This document shows positions 1-11,041 of a DNA stretch of 64,000 bases, one piece after another. Each line of letters starts with the position of its first letter. Position 1 is the first letter of the stretch. The DNA comes from Pantoea vagans (GTDB taxonomy: Bacteria; Pseudomonadota; Gammaproteobacteria; Enterobacterales; Enterobacteriaceae): the NCBI RefSeq assembly GCF_004792415.1, contig NZ_CP038853.1:558001-622000 (forward strand), in the 5' to 3' direction. Under the pieces are notes generated by a model. It searched no databases. It had not been told where the DNA came from and was given only the letters and a program-made list of their open reading frames with translations. A program made the position numbers and the translations under genes.

Positions 1-498
1 GCCCGCTTGTTTACGCCAGCGGCAAAATATGTAATTTGCAAAGCGGGAGCGCCGTTTGTGGCGGAATCGATGGAAGTGCTGGGGGGCATCGGCTATTGCG
101 AAGCGAGTGAGCTGCCGCGCCTCTATCGTGACATGCCGGTCAACAGCATCTGGGAAGGATCGGGCAACGTAATGTGTCTTGACGTGCTGCGCGTACTTAG
201 CCGTCACGCAGAGGTGACAGAGATGCTGAGTCAGGAGTTTGAGGCGGTAAAAGGGAGTAATCGGCATTTCGATACGCGCTGGCGTCAGCTGCGACTGAGG
301 CTTAAGAAGGTTCCTGAAGAGCAGGCGCGCGACGTCACCCACACGCTGCTGCAGCTGGCGACAGGCGCTCAGCTACTGAAATACAGTGAGCCACCCCTGG
401 CCGATGCGTGGTGCCAGCAGTGGCTCGACCAGCGGGGTTCACACCCGTCTGAGGCTGCAGTGACTGACCGGTTACTGGCCCGCGCCTGTGGCCGGTGA
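1..498 (+). CDS. aidB: AidB acyl-CoA dehydrogenase family protein, C-terminal part
   Basis: The frame is open from base 1, so the gene begins upstream of the window. The visible 165 residues are the end of an acyl-CoA dehydrogenase-fold flavoprotein; the GGIGYCE and MPVNSIWEGSGN stretches closely match E. coli AidB. AidB is an FAD protein of the Ada adaptive response that binds DNA and is thought to shield it from, or detoxify, alkylating agents. Its stop overlaps the end of the convergent bsmA gene by 27 bases. The aidB/bsmA neighbourhood is the E. coli arrangement. Regulation cannot be judged because the promoter is outside. Confidence 0.95.
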   Translation, partial: ARLFTPAAKYVICKAGAPFVAESMEVLGGIGYCEASELPRLYRDMPVNSIWEGSGNVMCLDVLRVLSRHAEVTEMLSQEFEAVKGSNRHFDTRWRQLRLRLKKVPEEQARDVTHTLLQLATGAQLLKYSEPPLADAWCQQWLDQRGSHPSEAAVTDRLLARACGR

Positions 499-798
499 TG
501 CACCGTACAGAATCGCGCTGGCGTACCATAAACCGGGCATTACCGTTTCGCTCAGCATCACAATCTGATAGTAAGCCGCGCCAGCCTGATTAGCCTGAGC
601 GGCGATGGCTCGCTGGGCATCATCCGGTGAGCCATGCACGTTAACGGTAATGTTACCCAGCTTCGGCAAACCGCCACTCTGTGCCCGTGAAATCTCCTGC
701 GCCTGTTGGGTTGGCGCAGGCGGGGCTTTTGGCGTGGTTTCAAGCGCAGAACAGCCTGCCAGCAACAGACTTATTATCAGTAAGTAAGCGGAACGCAT
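472..798 (-). CDS. bsmA: Biofilm peroxide resistance lipoprotein BsmA (YjfO)
   Basis: 108 residues. The N-terminus is a lipoprotein signal ending in the lipobox LLAGC, followed by a Pro/Ala/Gln linker and a YdgH/BhsA/McbA (DUF1471) fold with the ITVNVHGSPDDAQ stretch. Members are small periplasmic or envelope stress proteins; E. coli BsmA affects biofilm peroxide resistance and motility. I chose the inner ATG because it begins the signal peptide and is preceded by a GGGG ribosome site; the open frame extends 14 residues further upstream without lipoprotein character. Identification is by family fold plus position next to aidB. Confidence 0.88.
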   Translation of the reverse strand: MRSAYLLIISLLLAGCSALETTPKAPPAPTQQAQEISRAQSGGLPKLGNITVNVHGSPDDAQRAIAAQANQAGAAYYQIVMLSETVMPGLWYASAILYGASPATGAGQ

Positions 799-854
799 AG
801 CAAAACCCCTGTTCAGGACGAAACAGTAAGTGTATGTCATCGTCCTGAATGACG

Positions 855-2786
855 TCAGGATTTAAGGCTGAAAACGCTGACCAGCTGGGTCAGGTGATGC
901 CCTTTATCACTCAGGTTCTGTGCGCTGTTTTCTGCCTGTGCCACCAGTTCGCTGTTCTGATGGGTCGCCTGACTGATCTGGTTCATCGCCAGATTCACCT
1001 GGCCGATACCCGCCGCCTGCTCCTGCGCTGCTACGTTGATCTCGCCCATCAGCGCCTGCACCTGTTCGATGTGGGTCACAATGTCGGTCATCGCATCGCG
1101 CGTCTGCTCAGAGAGCTGGTGTCCCTCCGCCACGTTGCTGATGGAGGTGGCAATCAGTCCATCAATCTCTTTGGCGGCCTGCGCGGAACGCTGTGCCAGC
1201 GCACGCACTTCTGCGGCCACCACGGCAAAGCCACGTCCCTGTTCACCGGCTCGTGCCGCTTCAACGGCCGCATTCAGTGCCAGAATATTGGTCTGGAAGG
1301 CGATTGACTCAATCACATGGGTGATATCCGCAATGCTTTGTGATGACACCTTAATGGCTGACATGGTATTAACCGAGCGCACCACCGTCTGGCTGCCATG
1401 ACTGACGATATCGCTGGCTTCGGCCACCAGTGACATCGCCTGACGCAGGCTGTCAGCAGTGTGTTCGACCGTGGCACCAAACTGCTCCATGCTGGCTGAG
1501 GTCTGCTCCACGCTGCTGGCCTGACGTCCGATCTGCTCGCTGATGTTATGGCTGCTGGCCGCGATGGTGTCCGTGCCGTCGCTGATCTCCTGCGCTGCGC
1601 TGCGCACCTGGCCGACGATTTTTTCCAGCCCATCGCCAATGCCGTTAATCGCAATAATCAACTGACCGACTTCATCACGACGGCGGGTATCCATATGGAC
1701 CTGCAGATTTCCGGCGGCATACTGCTCCGCCAGATGGATCACCTGCTGCAGCGGACGGGTAATTGCCCGACTGCTGTACCAGACAAACCCCAGCGCGAAG
1801 ATCACCACCAGAATCAGTCCGGTAATCAGGAACAGGTTACGGCTGTGGGTAATCGGGGCGAGCAGGCTGGCACGGTTAACTTCACCGGTAATCACCCAGT
1901 TCCAGCCCGGCAACTGCTGCCATGCCAGCATCTGCTGCTCGCCGTTGATCTCCACCTGCTGCATGCCCTGCGGCTGCGTCAGCAGCGGCTGCAGTGTCGC
2001 GTCATCCCAGTCTGGCCGTTTCCCTTCGTTGTGCTGATCGAACAGATACTCGCCCTGATTCTTGCCGGGCGTGCCGTTGAGCACATAGAAATGGCCGCTG
2101 TCGCCCAGCCGGCGCGCCAGAATCTTTTCGCGCATCAGGGCATACTGCTTATCAATGCCTACGCCGACAAACAGGATGGCGACGACCTTGCCACTCTCAT
2201 CTTTTACCGGCTGATACTGGGTGATGTAGCGGTGGCCGAACAGTGTCGCCAGCCCCTGATAGACTTCGCCCTGATGAACGCTTTTCCAGGCGGCACCAGT
2301 GCGGTCAAGCTGCGTACCAATCGCGCGGCTGCCATCCTGCTTTTTCAGTGAGGTGGAAATACGGATAAAATCGTCGCCGTCGCGCACAAAAATGGTCGCC
2401 ACGGCGGCGGTACGTTCGGTGAAATCGTCAACCGCGGTCTGATCGAGGTTCAGCGTTTTTAACCCGGCGCGCAGCACGGGCGTCGAAAAGGCACCGACCT
2501 GCACCCGCGAGCTTTCATCCAGGCTAAAGCGCTTAGGCAGAAAGCTGGTAAAGAGGCTGGTGTAATGAGACACCTCTTCGGTGAGGGTGGCATTGAACAT
2601 CGTGGTCATTTCACTGATGCCCTGCACCTGATTGTGCATGTCATCAATGGCGAGATTTTCCAGCTGGCGCGAGGCGTTGTGGCTTTGAGTCAGTGTCAGT
2701 ACCAGCAACAGCAGCGTTACGCTGAGAGACGTCAGTACAGACAGCTTAACTCCGAGACTCAGTCCGCTGAGAGAGAGACGCTTCAT
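855..2786 (-). CDS. Methyl-accepting chemotaxis protein, large Cache-type sensor
   Basis: 643-residue chemoreceptor. TM1 is at about 13-33, a periplasmic sensor of about 280 residues follows (Cache 3/Cache 2 fusion type, with GYLF-like and PGWNWVI features), TM2 is at about 317-338, HAMP at about 339-391, and a cytoplasmic signalling coiled coil runs to the end. The kinase-control tip ([20 protein letters not shown]) is at about 497-516. The C-terminal CheR/CheB-tethering pentapeptide (NWETF type) is absent, so adaptation probably depends on other receptors. The ligand is unknown; this sensor class often binds small organic acids. A sigma-28 promoter lies just upstream, and the gene stands alone. 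Confidence 0.95.
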   Translation of the reverse strand: MKRLSLSGLSLGVKLSVLTSLSVTLLLLVLTLTQSHNASRQLENLAIDDMHNQVQGISEMTTMFNATLTEEVSHYTSLFTSFLPKRFSLDESSRVQVGAFSTPVLRAGLKTLNLDQTAVDDFTERTAAVATIFVRDGDDFIRISTSLKKQDGSRAIGTQLDRTGAAWKSVHQGEVYQGLATLFGHRYITQYQPVKDESGKVVAILFVGVGIDKQYALMREKILARRLGDSGHFYVLNGTPGKNQGEYLFDQHNEGKRPDWDDATLQPLLTQPQGMQQVEINGEQQMLAWQQLPGWNWVITGEVNRASLLAPITHSRNLFLITGLILVVIFALGFVWYSSRAITRPLQQVIHLAEQYAAGNLQVHMDTRRRDEVGQLIIAINGIGDGLEKIVGQVRSAAQEISDGTDTIAASSHNISEQIGRQASSVEQTSASMEQFGATVEHTADSLRQAMSLVAEASDIVSHGSQTVVRSVNTMSAIKVSSQSIADITHVIESIAFQTNILALNAAVEAARAGEQGRGFAVVAAEVRALAQRSAQAAKEIDGLIATSISNVAEGHQLSEQTRDAMTDIVTHIEQVQALMGEINVAAQEQAAGIGQVNLAMNQISQATHQNSELVAQAENSAQNLSDKGHHLTQLVSVFSLKS

Positions 2787-2820
2787 AAATTACCTTTGAT
2801 CAAGTTAGGGGAATACACGA

Positions 2821-2847
2821 TCAACGGCACGCTGCGGAAAAAGTTTA
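2821..2847 (-). promoter_or_regulatory. Sigma-28 (FliA) promoter of the chemoreceptor gene
   Basis: On the minus strand TAAACTTT, an 11-base spacer and GCCGTTGA match the flagellar class 3 consensus TAAAGTTT-N11-GCCGATAA at 13 of 16 positions with exact spacing. It lies 35 bases upstream of the start codon. Confidence 0.75.
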
Positions 2848-2945
2848 GCGTGGAAAAGCATAACTAAGCGCAGCGGGGAATTTCGCAAATTAACCCGCAG
2901 AACGTACACTTGAACGGCACGCCTTGCCCCTGCTCAGGAGAGACC

Positions 2946-3695
2946 ATGATTGAACTCACCACAGAAACGCTGGCCGGTATTGAATGCCTGCACGCTACGC
3001 CTGCCGGACAGCGGCATCAGCCACTGCCGACCGTACTGTTTTATCACGGTTTCACCTCATCAAAAGAGGTCTACGCCTACTTCGCCGTTGCGCTGGCGCA
3101 GGCGGGCTTTCGGGCAGTTATGCCGGATGCCGAACTGCACGGCGCGCGTTATCACGGTGACGCCGAAGCACGGCTGGGCCGCTTCTGGGAGATTCTGAAG
3201 CAGAATATTGATGAGCTGCCGATGCTGGAGACTGCGCTGCGTAATGAGAATCTGATCGCTGACAGGCATTTCGCGGTGGCAGGTGCATCGATGGGTGGCA
3301 TGACGGCGCTGGGTGCGATGGCACGTTATCCGCAGATTCAGAGCGTCGCCTGCATGATGGGATCGGGCTATTTTATGCAGCTCAGCGAGTCGCTGTTTCC
3401 GCCGCTGGTGGCTGACACGCCGGAGCAGAAGGCGCAGTTTGCGGCCCGCATGGCCCCGCTGGCGGACTATGATCCCTGCAACCATCTGGAGGCACTGGCA
3501 AACCGACCCTTGCTGTTGTGGCATGGCGAGGCGGATGAGGTGGTGCCCTGGGCGGAGAGCGTACGACTGGAGCGCGCACTGCGTGAAAACGGGCTGGCGC
3601 AGCATCTGACCACGCTGTCGGAAAAACAGATTGGACATAAGATTACGCCATCCGCCTTAACGGCGCTGGTCAGCTTTTTTAAAAATCAGCTTTAA
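2946..3695 (+). CDS. yjfP: Esterase YjfP, alpha/beta hydrolase
   Basis: 249 residues, the same length as E. coli YjfP. It has an alpha/beta-hydrolase fold with oxyanion region FYHGFTSS (about 32-39), nucleophile elbow GASMGG with Ser115, and probable acid Asp197 (HGEADEVVP) and His231 (GHKITP). E. coli YjfP hydrolyses short acyl esters and has been linked to acetylated sugar clearance. There is no signal peptide, so it is cytoplasmic. The start is the ATG with an AGGAG ribosome site; an in-frame upstream ATG would add 12 residues with no family match. Confidence 0.92.
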   Translation: MIELTTETLAGIECLHATPAGQRHQPLPTVLFYHGFTSSKEVYAYFAVALAQAGFRAVMPDAELHGARYHGDAEARLGRFWEILKQNIDELPMLETALRNENLIADRHFAVAGASMGGMTALGAMARYPQIQSVACMMGSGYFMQLSESLFPPLVADTPEQKAQFAARMAPLADYDPCNHLEALANRPLLLWHGEADEVVPWAESVRLERALRENGLAQHLTTLSEKQIGHKITPSALTALVSFFKNQL

Positions 3696-3702
3696 ACGAT
3701 GA

Positions 3703-3730
3703 ACGGGCGGAGAAGGACTCTGCCGCCCGT
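3703..3730. terminator. GC-rich hairpin between convergent genes
   Basis: An 8-bp perfect stem (ACGGGCGG / CCGCCCGT) lies between yjfP and the convergent small gene. A clear U-run is missing on both strands, so a bidirectional terminator role is tentative. Confidence 0.4.
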
Positions 3731-3744
3731 AAACTTACCGGCCC

Positions 3745-3951
3745 TTACCAGTGTGCAGACGATTTTTCTGCTGTTCTGGCAGGCGCATTAACCGGGTTTC
3801 TTTCCGGCGTATCCAGCCGGTTAACGTAGACATAACCCGATGCCGCTTCGCTGCTGTGACTTCTCATCTGCTGCGCACAGTCAGCATAGCTGGCAAGAGC
3901 GGGTGGAGACAGGAAGAGACCCAGTAAAGTGGCGATGACGAACGTTTTCAT
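3745..3951 (-). CDS. Small secreted protein of unknown function
   Basis: 68 residues, not recognised. Residues 1-20 form a typical Sec signal (MKTF, a hydrophobic core, then an ALA-S cleavage motif), leaving a mature peptide of about 48 residues that is hydrophilic, has one Cys, and contains an SGYVYVNRLDTPERNP stretch. A strong GAGGAG ribosome site precedes the ATG, which with the signal peptide argues that the gene is real. It sits alone between yjfP and the rpsF promoter region; no partner suggests a role. It may be a periplasmic stress or envelope peptide. Confidence 0.6.
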   Translation of the reverse strand: MKTFVIATLLGLFLSPPALASYADCAQQMRSHSSEAASGYVYVNRLDTPERNPVNAPARTAEKSSAHW

Positions 3952-4173
3952 GCCCGACTCCTCACTTCAGGGAACACACTCTGAATGACGCCACTAAGCG
4001 AACCGTCGCGTCTTTATTCAGTTTAGCGACTGAGCATATTATCGCCAGATCGTTCCTCTGAACCTCTCTGTCAGCGTTTTTGAACAAAGCGGTATTAACC
4101 CGCTGTATTCACATCATTAGCACAAAAAGCCACGGTATCTGGCACGCTGCCGGCAATTTGTTTAAATGTGCGC

Positions 4174-4202
4174 TTGAGTTCAGGGGCCGTCGCCAGTATG
4201 AT
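4174..4202 (+). promoter_or_regulatory. Sigma-70 promoter of the rpsF operon
   Basis: TTGAGT and TATGAT are separated by 17 bases, about 150 bases upstream of rpsF. The 400-base gap from 3952 to 4355 holds this promoter and the long leader; no convincing gene is seen in it. Confidence 0.7.
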
Positions 4203-4230
4203 TACGCGTCAATTTTTCAGCCGCATTCTC

Positions 4231-4282
4231 AGGCTGTGTCCCACAAGCGCTCGTCACAGCGAACCTTTGTGGGACACAGCCT
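4231..4282 (+). promoter_or_regulatory. Leader hairpin of the rpsF operon, probable S6:S18 autoregulation region
   Basis: Two perfectly complementary 16-base arms (4231-4246 and 4267-4282; AGGCTGTGTCCCACAA and its reverse complement) enclose a 20-base loop in the transcribed leader. In many bacteria the S6:S18 complex binds a structured rpsF leader to repress translation; the sequence from here to 4355 is the expected location. The hairpin is seen directly, while its identity with the known S6:S18 motif is inference. Confidence 0.6.
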
Positions 4283-4343
4283 ATAACGTTCCTTGCTTCC
4301 ATGGGCCGCGGTTGACCCCGACAGGAGGCTGAATAATCCGTAA

Positions 4344-4751
<408 letters not shown>

Positions 4752-4757
4752 TCCATC

Positions 4758-5307
<550 letters not shown>

Positions 5308-5334
5308 TCGGCAACTGTCCATTAACGACTTTAA

Positions 5335-5796
<462 letters not shown>

Positions 5797-5820
5797 TCCT
5801 GATTAACTGAGCACGACATT

Positions 5821-5852
5821 AACGCCGGCCCTGTGCCGGCGTTTTTGTTTTT
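5821..5852 (+). terminator. Intrinsic terminator of the rpsF operon
   Basis: A 9-bp stem AACGCCGGC / GCCGGCGTT with a five-base loop is followed by TTTTTG and further Ts, 24 bases after the rplI stop. Confidence 0.9.
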
Positions 5853-5872
5853 ATGACTTTCTGCTGGCCGCG

Positions 5873-6550
5873 TTACTGCGCGCGAATAAAGCTGCCATCG
5901 GGCTGACGGGTAAACAGCACCGGGCCGTTAGCGCCATCTACTGTCAGTCCTGTAACCACGCCCTGCGCATCCTGACGGATTTTAACCTGCTGGCCACTTT
6001 TCAGTGTGCTGAGCGGCTGATCGCTGCCTTCCACCCGCGCCATCGCAAACACATCATTGACCGGCAGACTGTTGTCACGAAACAGTTGCGCCAGCGTCTG
6101 ACCGGACGCAATGGTCAGGTTACGCCATTCACCCTGAGAATCGGCTTTTGGCGTCTGCTGAGATTGCGAAGATGAAGGCTGACGGGTACCGTTGTTTTCA
6201 TAAATATCCGCCTGCATCGGCACCTCTTTCTCCGCCTGGGGTGCGACAGGCTGCTCAACCGGATAGCGCAATGTACTGGCGGGCCAGAGAAACGCTACCA
6301 GCATCACCAGCAGAGCGGCTACGATGCCCCGACGGTGCGGCGCAGGCAGCGGGTCCATCCAGCGAATGTGGTCGGTAAAATGCCAGATACGCTGAAGCCA
6401 TGTCGGCAGGCGGGATGACGCGTCTGAAGCCATTCGGGGTTTCTCCTCTCCGGCAGGCTGCTGTGGCCTGCGTGCGGCCAGCCAGCTCTGCAGCCGGGAT
6501 ACAATATGTTGTGCACGCATCCTGCGGCGTCGTGGGGCAATCTGGCCCAT
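5873..6550 (-). CDS. ytfB: YtfB, OapA-family cell-division-associated LysM-like protein
   Basis: 225 residues. It has a basic cytoplasmic N-terminus, one membrane segment at about 75-92 (GIVAALLVMLVAFLWPA), a Pro/Gln-rich linker, and a C-terminal OapA domain (about 140-225) with GQTLAQLFRDNSLPVNDVFAMA and FTRQPDGSFIR. E. coli YtfB localises to the septum and binds glycan strands; overproduction causes filamentation. This protein is longer at the N-terminus than E. coli YtfB (212 aa) when the first ATG is used; an internal ATG at residue 40 is possible. Confidence 0.9.
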   Translation of the reverse strand: MGQIAPRRRRMRAQHIVSRLQSWLAARRPQQPAGEEKPRMASDASSRLPTWLQRIWHFTDHIRWMDPLPAPHRRGIVAALLVMLVAFLWPASTLRYPVEQPVAPQAEKEVPMQADIYENNGTRQPSSSQSQQTPKADSQGEWRNLTIASGQTLAQLFRDNSLPVNDVFAMARVEGSDQPLSTLKSGQQVKIRQDAQGVVTGLTVDGANGPVLFTRQPDGSFIRAQ

Positions 6551-6770
6551 GTTTGCTCTCTTATTCAGGTGCTACAGACGGGGTGATCCCCATCGATAGT
6601 TATAGTATGGGCAATACCGGCGCGAAGTGCCTGCCAGCATTGATAAATTTGACGGCTCTATTGTTTCTCTTTCCCCCGCAAAAGTCATCTGCGACGCAGG
6701 GCATTTTACGCCAGCGGCCTGCGCTGCTATGCTGCCGGTTCGAATTTATCCGAGAGTGAAAGGAACGAAG

Positions 6771-7391
6771 ATGACTACCCCTTCTTTCGACAGCGTCGAA
6801 GCACAAGCAAGTTACGGTATTGGTTTACAGGTTGGCCAGCAGTTGCTGGAATCTGGTCTGCAGGGTCTGCAACCAGAAGCACTGCTCGCGGGTCTGCGCG
6901 ACGCGCTGGAAGGGAACTCACCGGCCGTACCGGTTGACGTGGTTCATCGCGCACTGCGTGAAGTACACGAACGTGCGGAAGGCGTACGTCGTGAGCGTAC
7001 CGAAGCCATGGCAGCAGAAGGTCAGGCGTTCCTGCAGGAACATGCGCAGCGTGAAGGCGTGAGCAGCACCGAATCAGGCCTGCAGTTCAGCGTGATTACT
7101 CAGGGCGAAGGTCCAATCCCATCACGTCAGGATCGCGTACGCGTTCACTACACCGGCAAACTGATCGACGGCAGCGTATTCGACAGCTCGGTTGCCCGTG
7201 GCGAACCGGCAGAATTCCCGGTAAGCGGTGTTATCCCTGGCTGGATCGAAGCACTGACCCTGATGCCGGTTGGCTCAAAATGGGAACTGGTCATCCCACA
7301 GAACCTCGCGTATGGCGAGCGCGGTGCGGGTGCCTCTATCCCACCATTCAGCACCCTGATCTTCGAAGTTGAGCTGCTGGAAATTCTGTAA
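6771..7391 (+). CDS. fklB: FKBP-type peptidyl-prolyl isomerase FklB (FKBP22)
   Basis: 206 residues. Residues 1-90 are the helical FKBP N-terminal dimerisation domain ([13 protein letters not shown]), and about 110-206 is the FKBP catalytic domain, with [28 protein letters not shown] and [10 protein letters not shown]. It catalyses cis-trans isomerisation of prolyl bonds and lacks a signal peptide. The ATG at 6771 follows AAAGGAACGAAG; the open frame extends 48 residues upstream without family similarity. The gene is monocistronic and ends at a strong terminator. Confidence 0.96.
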   Translation: MTTPSFDSVEAQASYGIGLQVGQQLLESGLQGLQPEALLAGLRDALEGNSPAVPVDVVHRALREVHERAEGVRRERTEAMAAEGQAFLQEHAQREGVSSTESGLQFSVITQGEGPIPSRQDRVRVHYTGKLIDGSVFDSSVARGEPAEFPVSGVIPGWIEALTLMPVGSKWELVIPQNLAYGERGAGASIPPFSTLIFEVELLEIL

Positions 7392-7398
7392 TACCCGG

Positions 7399-7430
7399 AC
7401 GCTGCAACCAATCCGGTTGCAGCGTTTTCT
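7399..7430 (+). terminator. Intrinsic terminator of fklB
   Basis: An 11-bp stem ACGCTGCAACC / GGTTGCAGCGT with a five-base loop is followed by TTTCT. It also separates fklB from the convergent cpdB. Confidence 0.85.
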
Positions 7431-7436
7431 CCCGCC

Positions 7437-9380
7437 TTATTTCTGCTGTAAATTCACCTGCCACAGCGCAAAGCCAATCGCATCTGTGCCTTTGGACTGA
7501 AGCGGATATTGCGCATGCTGCTGAATAAAGCCGGTCGCCTTATCACCCGGTGCCGTTTCAAACTGAATATCGAGCGGGGTGGATGAGGTAATCGGTGCCA
7601 GACGCCAGTTATTGTCTGCCTTCGGCTGCACTTCTCCGTACGCTTTGGTTTCCGCGCTGATATAAGCCGCGACTACTGCCCGGTTCTCGTCCGGCGAAGC
7701 AAAGGCAATGTATTTATCCCCGGTACCGGCAAACTTGCCGCCGTAAGCGCGATAGTTATTGGTCGCGACCAGGAAAATGGCCTGCGGATCGACGGGCTTA
7801 CCCTGCCAGCTAAGCTGGCGGATACGTGAAGCATCCGGGTGGATCAGCTGACACTCCGCGTCGTAGCGCGCAGGCTGAGTCACATCAATCTGGTAATTCA
7901 CCCCGTCAATCACATCGAAGTTATAGGTGCGGAAATCCCAGTTGATTAGCGACTGCGTTTTGCTGCTGTGCGGATCGATCTGGTTAAACTGGCCCGCCGA
8001 ACACTCCAGCCACTCTTTGACCTGTGCGCCCGTGACTTTCATCACCACCAGCGTATTGGGGTAGAGATAAAGGTCGGCGGCGTTACGGAAGGTCAGCGCG
8101 CCTTTCTCCACTTCGGTGTAGCTCGATGGGTCGTTTTTACGTCCGCCCGCTTTAAACGGCGCAGCAGCAGAGAGTACCGGCAGTTGGCCCAGATCCGGAT
8201 CGCCCTGAATAAAGTGCTCCACGTAGGCGCGCTGCGCATTATTGACGATCTGCACTGTCGGGTCGTCTTGCACCAGCGACAGATAGCTGTACATCACATC
8301 GGCGGACTTGCCGATGGGTTTCGCCACAAACTCCCGCGTCGCGCGGTGATCGTCAGCGAGGACTTTCACCAGTGCCGGATCTTCCGCCGCCAGCGATTTT
8401 TTCGCGGCGATGTCATAAATCGGCCGCGCCTGCGCTTTGCCGCTGCTTACCTGCCAGTGTCCATCTTCATTGCTCAGCACCAGATCGACCACGCCCAGGT
8501 GATCGCCCCACATGCCTGGCATCACCGCCGGAATGCCGTTCAGCGTGCCGTTAGCGATGTCCGCACCCTTAATGGCGGCGAACTCCTCACTGGGGAAGAC
8601 CGCATGTGCATGACCAAACAGGATGGCGTTGATGCCTTCCACCTGGCTGAGATAGTAAACCGAGTTCTCCGCCATCGTGTGATACGGCTCGCTGCTCAGG
8701 CCGGAGTGGGGGATAGCGATAATCAGATCGGCACCCTGTGCGCGCATCTCAGGCACATAACGGCGTGCCGTTTCGGTGATGTCATCGACCCGCACCTTGC
8801 CCTGCAGGTTGGCTTTGTCCCACACCATGATCTGCGGCGGCACAAAGCCGATATAGCCAATCTTCAGGGTCTGCTTTTTGCCGTCACGATCAACCATCGT
8901 GGTGGATTTGATGATGTAAGGAGTAAACAGCGGCTTGCCGCTCTTCACGTCAATCACGTTGGCATTTACATAAGGAAAGCGGGCGCCTGCCAGCGCTTTT
9001 TTCAGGTAGGGCAGGCCATAATTGAATTCATGATTACCGAGGTTGCCGACGCTGTAATCCAGCGTATTGAGCGCCTTATAGACCGGATGGATCTCGCCCT
9101 CACGTAATCCTTTGGCTGCCATATAGTCACCCAGCGGGCTGCCCTGGATGATGTCACCGTTATCGACCAGCAGACTGTTCTTCACCTCCTGGCGCGCGGC
9201 GTGAATCAGCGTGGCGGTTCGCACCAGACCAAACTTCTCGGTTGGCGTGTCTTTGTAGTAGTCGAAATCCATCATGTTGCTGTGCAGATCGGTGGTTTCC
9301 AGTATCCGCAAATCTACCGTTGCGGCCTGGGTGGCGACGGAAACGCTCAGGGCCAGTAACATCATTCCGGGCTTAAACAT
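7437..9380 (-). CDS. cpdB: 2',3'-cyclic-nucleotide 2'-phosphodiesterase / 3'-nucleotidase CpdB
   Basis: 647 residues, the E. coli length. A Sec signal (1-19, ending TQA-ATVD) marks a periplasmic enzyme. The N-terminal calcineurin-like metallophosphoesterase domain shows [30 protein letters not shown] and [10 protein letters not shown]; the C-terminal 5'-nucleotidase domain starts near residue 370. It hydrolyses 2',3'-cyclic nucleotides to 3'-nucleotides and then to nucleosides so that extracellular RNA products can be taken up. It is divergent from cysQ with a 293-base shared upstream region, as in E. coli. Confidence 0.97.
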   Translation of the reverse strand: MFKPGMMLLALSVSVATQAATVDLRILETTDLHSNMMDFDYYKDTPTEKFGLVRTATLIHAARQEVKNSLLVDNGDIIQGSPLGDYMAAKGLREGEIHPVYKALNTLDYSVGNLGNHEFNYGLPYLKKALAGARFPYVNANVIDVKSGKPLFTPYIIKSTTMVDRDGKKQTLKIGYIGFVPPQIMVWDKANLQGKVRVDDITETARRYVPEMRAQGADLIIAIPHSGLSSEPYHTMAENSVYYLSQVEGINAILFGHAHAVFPSEEFAAIKGADIANGTLNGIPAVMPGMWGDHLGVVDLVLSNEDGHWQVSSGKAQARPIYDIAAKKSLAAEDPALVKVLADDHRATREFVAKPIGKSADVMYSYLSLVQDDPTVQIVNNAQRAYVEHFIQGDPDLGQLPVLSAAAPFKAGGRKNDPSSYTEVEKGALTFRNAADLYLYPNTLVVMKVTGAQVKEWLECSAGQFNQIDPHSSKTQSLINWDFRTYNFDVIDGVNYQIDVTQPARYDAECQLIHPDASRIRQLSWQGKPVDPQAIFLVATNNYRAYGGKFAGTGDKYIAFASPDENRAVVAAYISAETKAYGEVQPKADNNWRLAPITSSTPLDIQFETAPGDKATGFIQQHAQYPLQSKGTDAIGFALWQVNLQQK

Positions 9381-9673
9381 GCTTGCTCCTGCTGCAAATT
9401 AAATTAAGGCTCTCAAAATAATGTAAAAGCATGACAGATAGTCATTTTAAATCGTGATGGATATAACGTTTTGACGCATCAGCCAGCGGCGGATTCTTAT
9501 ACGACGGAGGCGCAGCAGCGCAGGCGTGGCGATTGTCGGATAACTATGATATTGATATATCTATGAATTGATGGGTCAGCCTGCCTGCACATGAGCACCG
9601 CAGGCTGAACTGCTAAAATGTCACTAGCTGGGGTGAATCTATCCCGCAGCAGACAGACACAACGAGGTGAAAA

Positions 9674-10417
9674 ATGTTAGAGCAAATCTGCCAACTGGCA
9701 CGCGAAGCGGGCGACGCGATTATGCAGGTCTATAACGGTGCCGCGCCGCTTGACGTTTCTCACAAATCGGACGATTCACCGGTGACCGCTGCGGATATCG
9801 CGGCGCACAACGTTATCATGAAGGGCCTGAAGCAGTTATCGCCTGAGATCCCGGTGCTGTCAGAAGAAGATCCCCCAGCCTGGGAGGTGCGTCAGCACTG
9901 GCAGCGTTACTGGCTGGTCGATCCGCTGGATGGCACCAAAGAGTTCATCAAACGCAACGGCGAATTTACCGTCAATATTGCACTAATCGAAGCGGGCAAG
10001 CCGGTGATGGGCGTGGTTTATGCACCGGTGCTGGGCGTCATGTACGCCGCTGCAGACGGCAAAGCGTGGAAAGAAGAGGGCGGTCAGCGTGAACAGATTC
10101 ATGCCCGTGACGCGCGTCCTCCGCTGGTCGTGGTGAGCCGCTCCCATGGCGATGACGCCGAGATGAAAGAGTACCTGAAACAGCTGGGTGAACATCAGAC
10201 CGTCGCCACCGGCTCTTCTCTGAAATTCTGCCTGGTGGCGGAAGGTAAAGCCCAGCTCTATCCCCGTTTCGGGCCCACCAACATCTGGGATACCGGCGCG
10301 GGTCATGCCGTGGCGATGGCCGCTGGCGCCCATGTGCATGACTGGCAGGGTAAAACCCTGGACTACGCGCCGCGCGAATCCTTCCTTAATCCTGGCTTCC
10401 GCGTCTCCCTGTTTTAA
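9674..10417 (+). CDS. cysQ: 3'(2'),5'-bisphosphate nucleotidase CysQ
   Basis: 247 residues of the inositol-monophosphatase fold. The metal-binding motifs are present: EED (about 59-61), DPLDGTKEF (about 84-92) and [10 protein letters not shown]. It removes phosphate from 3'-phosphoadenosine 5'-phosphate, the by-product of sulfate assimilation, giving AMP. It starts at an ATG after a GAGGTG ribosome site. It is monocistronic, ending before a strong hairpin shared with the convergent ytfJ. Confidence 0.96.
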   Translation: MLEQICQLAREAGDAIMQVYNGAAPLDVSHKSDDSPVTAADIAAHNVIMKGLKQLSPEIPVLSEEDPPAWEVRQHWQRYWLVDPLDGTKEFIKRNGEFTVNIALIEAGKPVMGVVYAPVLGVMYAAADGKAWKEEGGQREQIHARDARPPLVVVSRSHGDDAEMKEYLKQLGEHQTVATGSSLKFCLVAEGKAQLYPRFGPTNIWDTGAGHAVAMAAGAHVHDWQGKTLDYAPRESFLNPGFRVSLF

Positions 10418-10440
10418 TGCTGTCTGAATTTGCAGGCTGA

Positions 10441-10479
10441 TGAAATCCCGGCGGTTGCGCTGTGACCGCCGGGATTTCA
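10441..10479. terminator. Perfect 15-bp hairpin between cysQ and ytfJ
   Basis: Arms 10441-10455 and 10465-10479 (TGAAATCCCGGCGGT and its reverse complement) with a nine-base loop separate two convergent genes. U-runs are poor on both sides, but stem strength and placement suggest a bidirectional terminator. Confidence 0.65.
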
Positions 10480-10483
10480 GCAA

Positions 10484-11041
10484 TTACTCTTTCAGCAGTG
10501 AGGCCAGCAGCGCCATCACCTTTGTCACTTCATCCTGCGTCAGCGATCCATCCTTCACAAATCTCACCTTGCCCTGTTTATCCAGCACCATAATGGCGGA
10601 ACCGCCCGGCTGTAACTGCCAGGCATGCTGCACATTGCCCTTGCTGTCGATGACAAACTGCGACCATGGATATTGCTGCTTGTTGGTCTCAACGCTGCTA
10701 CGCACAAACATGCCGGTGCCGGGAATGGCGTCATCGGTATTCACGATAGTGGTAGTCTGATAGCGATCGTGCGGCAGCTTCGCAGCTTTGATTGCCTCTA
10801 TCAGTGCCGCATTCATCTCTTTAGCGGAGGAGCGGCCAGCAATATGCTGGACCACGCGAACTTTTCCACTGAGCTGCGCGCTATTCCAGTTTTTGTAGCT
10901 AAACTTCTCCTGCTTTAATAACAGTTCGCCTTTGTCATTAACCCCCACCGGGGGAACCCGCATATCCTTTCTGAGGTCATGGGCCATCACGCTTGCTGGT
11001 ATCAGCAAAGACAACGCCGCCGCGGTCAGAATGTTTCGCAT
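10484..11041 (-). CDS. ytfJ: YtfJ family periplasmic protein
   Basis: 185 residues with a Sec signal of about 20 residues (ending SVMA-HD). The remainder is the YtfJ family, a predicted thioredoxin-like fold (KVRVVQHIAGRSSAKEMN; NTDDAIPGTGMFVRSS) that lacks the CXXC redox pair, so thiol oxidoreductase activity is not expected. Its role is unknown. It lies between cysQ and ytfK in conserved order and is divergent from ytfK. Confidence 0.92.
   Translation of the reverse strand: MRNILTAAALSLLIPASVMAHDLRKDMRVPPVGVNDKGELLLKQEKFSYKNWNSAQLSGKVRVVQHIAGRSSAKEMNAALIEAIKAAKLPHDRYQTTTIVNTDDAIPGTGMFVRSSVETNKQQYPWSQFVIDSKGNVQHAWQLQPGGSAIMVLDKQGKVRFVKDGSLTQDEVTKVMALLASLLKE

Noticed and set aside
4080..4286. 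68-codon open frame upstream of rpsF
   Set aside because: It spans the rpsF promoter and leader hairpin, lacks a ribosome site and resembles no family.
7968..9107. 379-codon frame antisense to cpdB
   Set aside because: Same antisense pattern; cpdB on the other strand is unambiguous.
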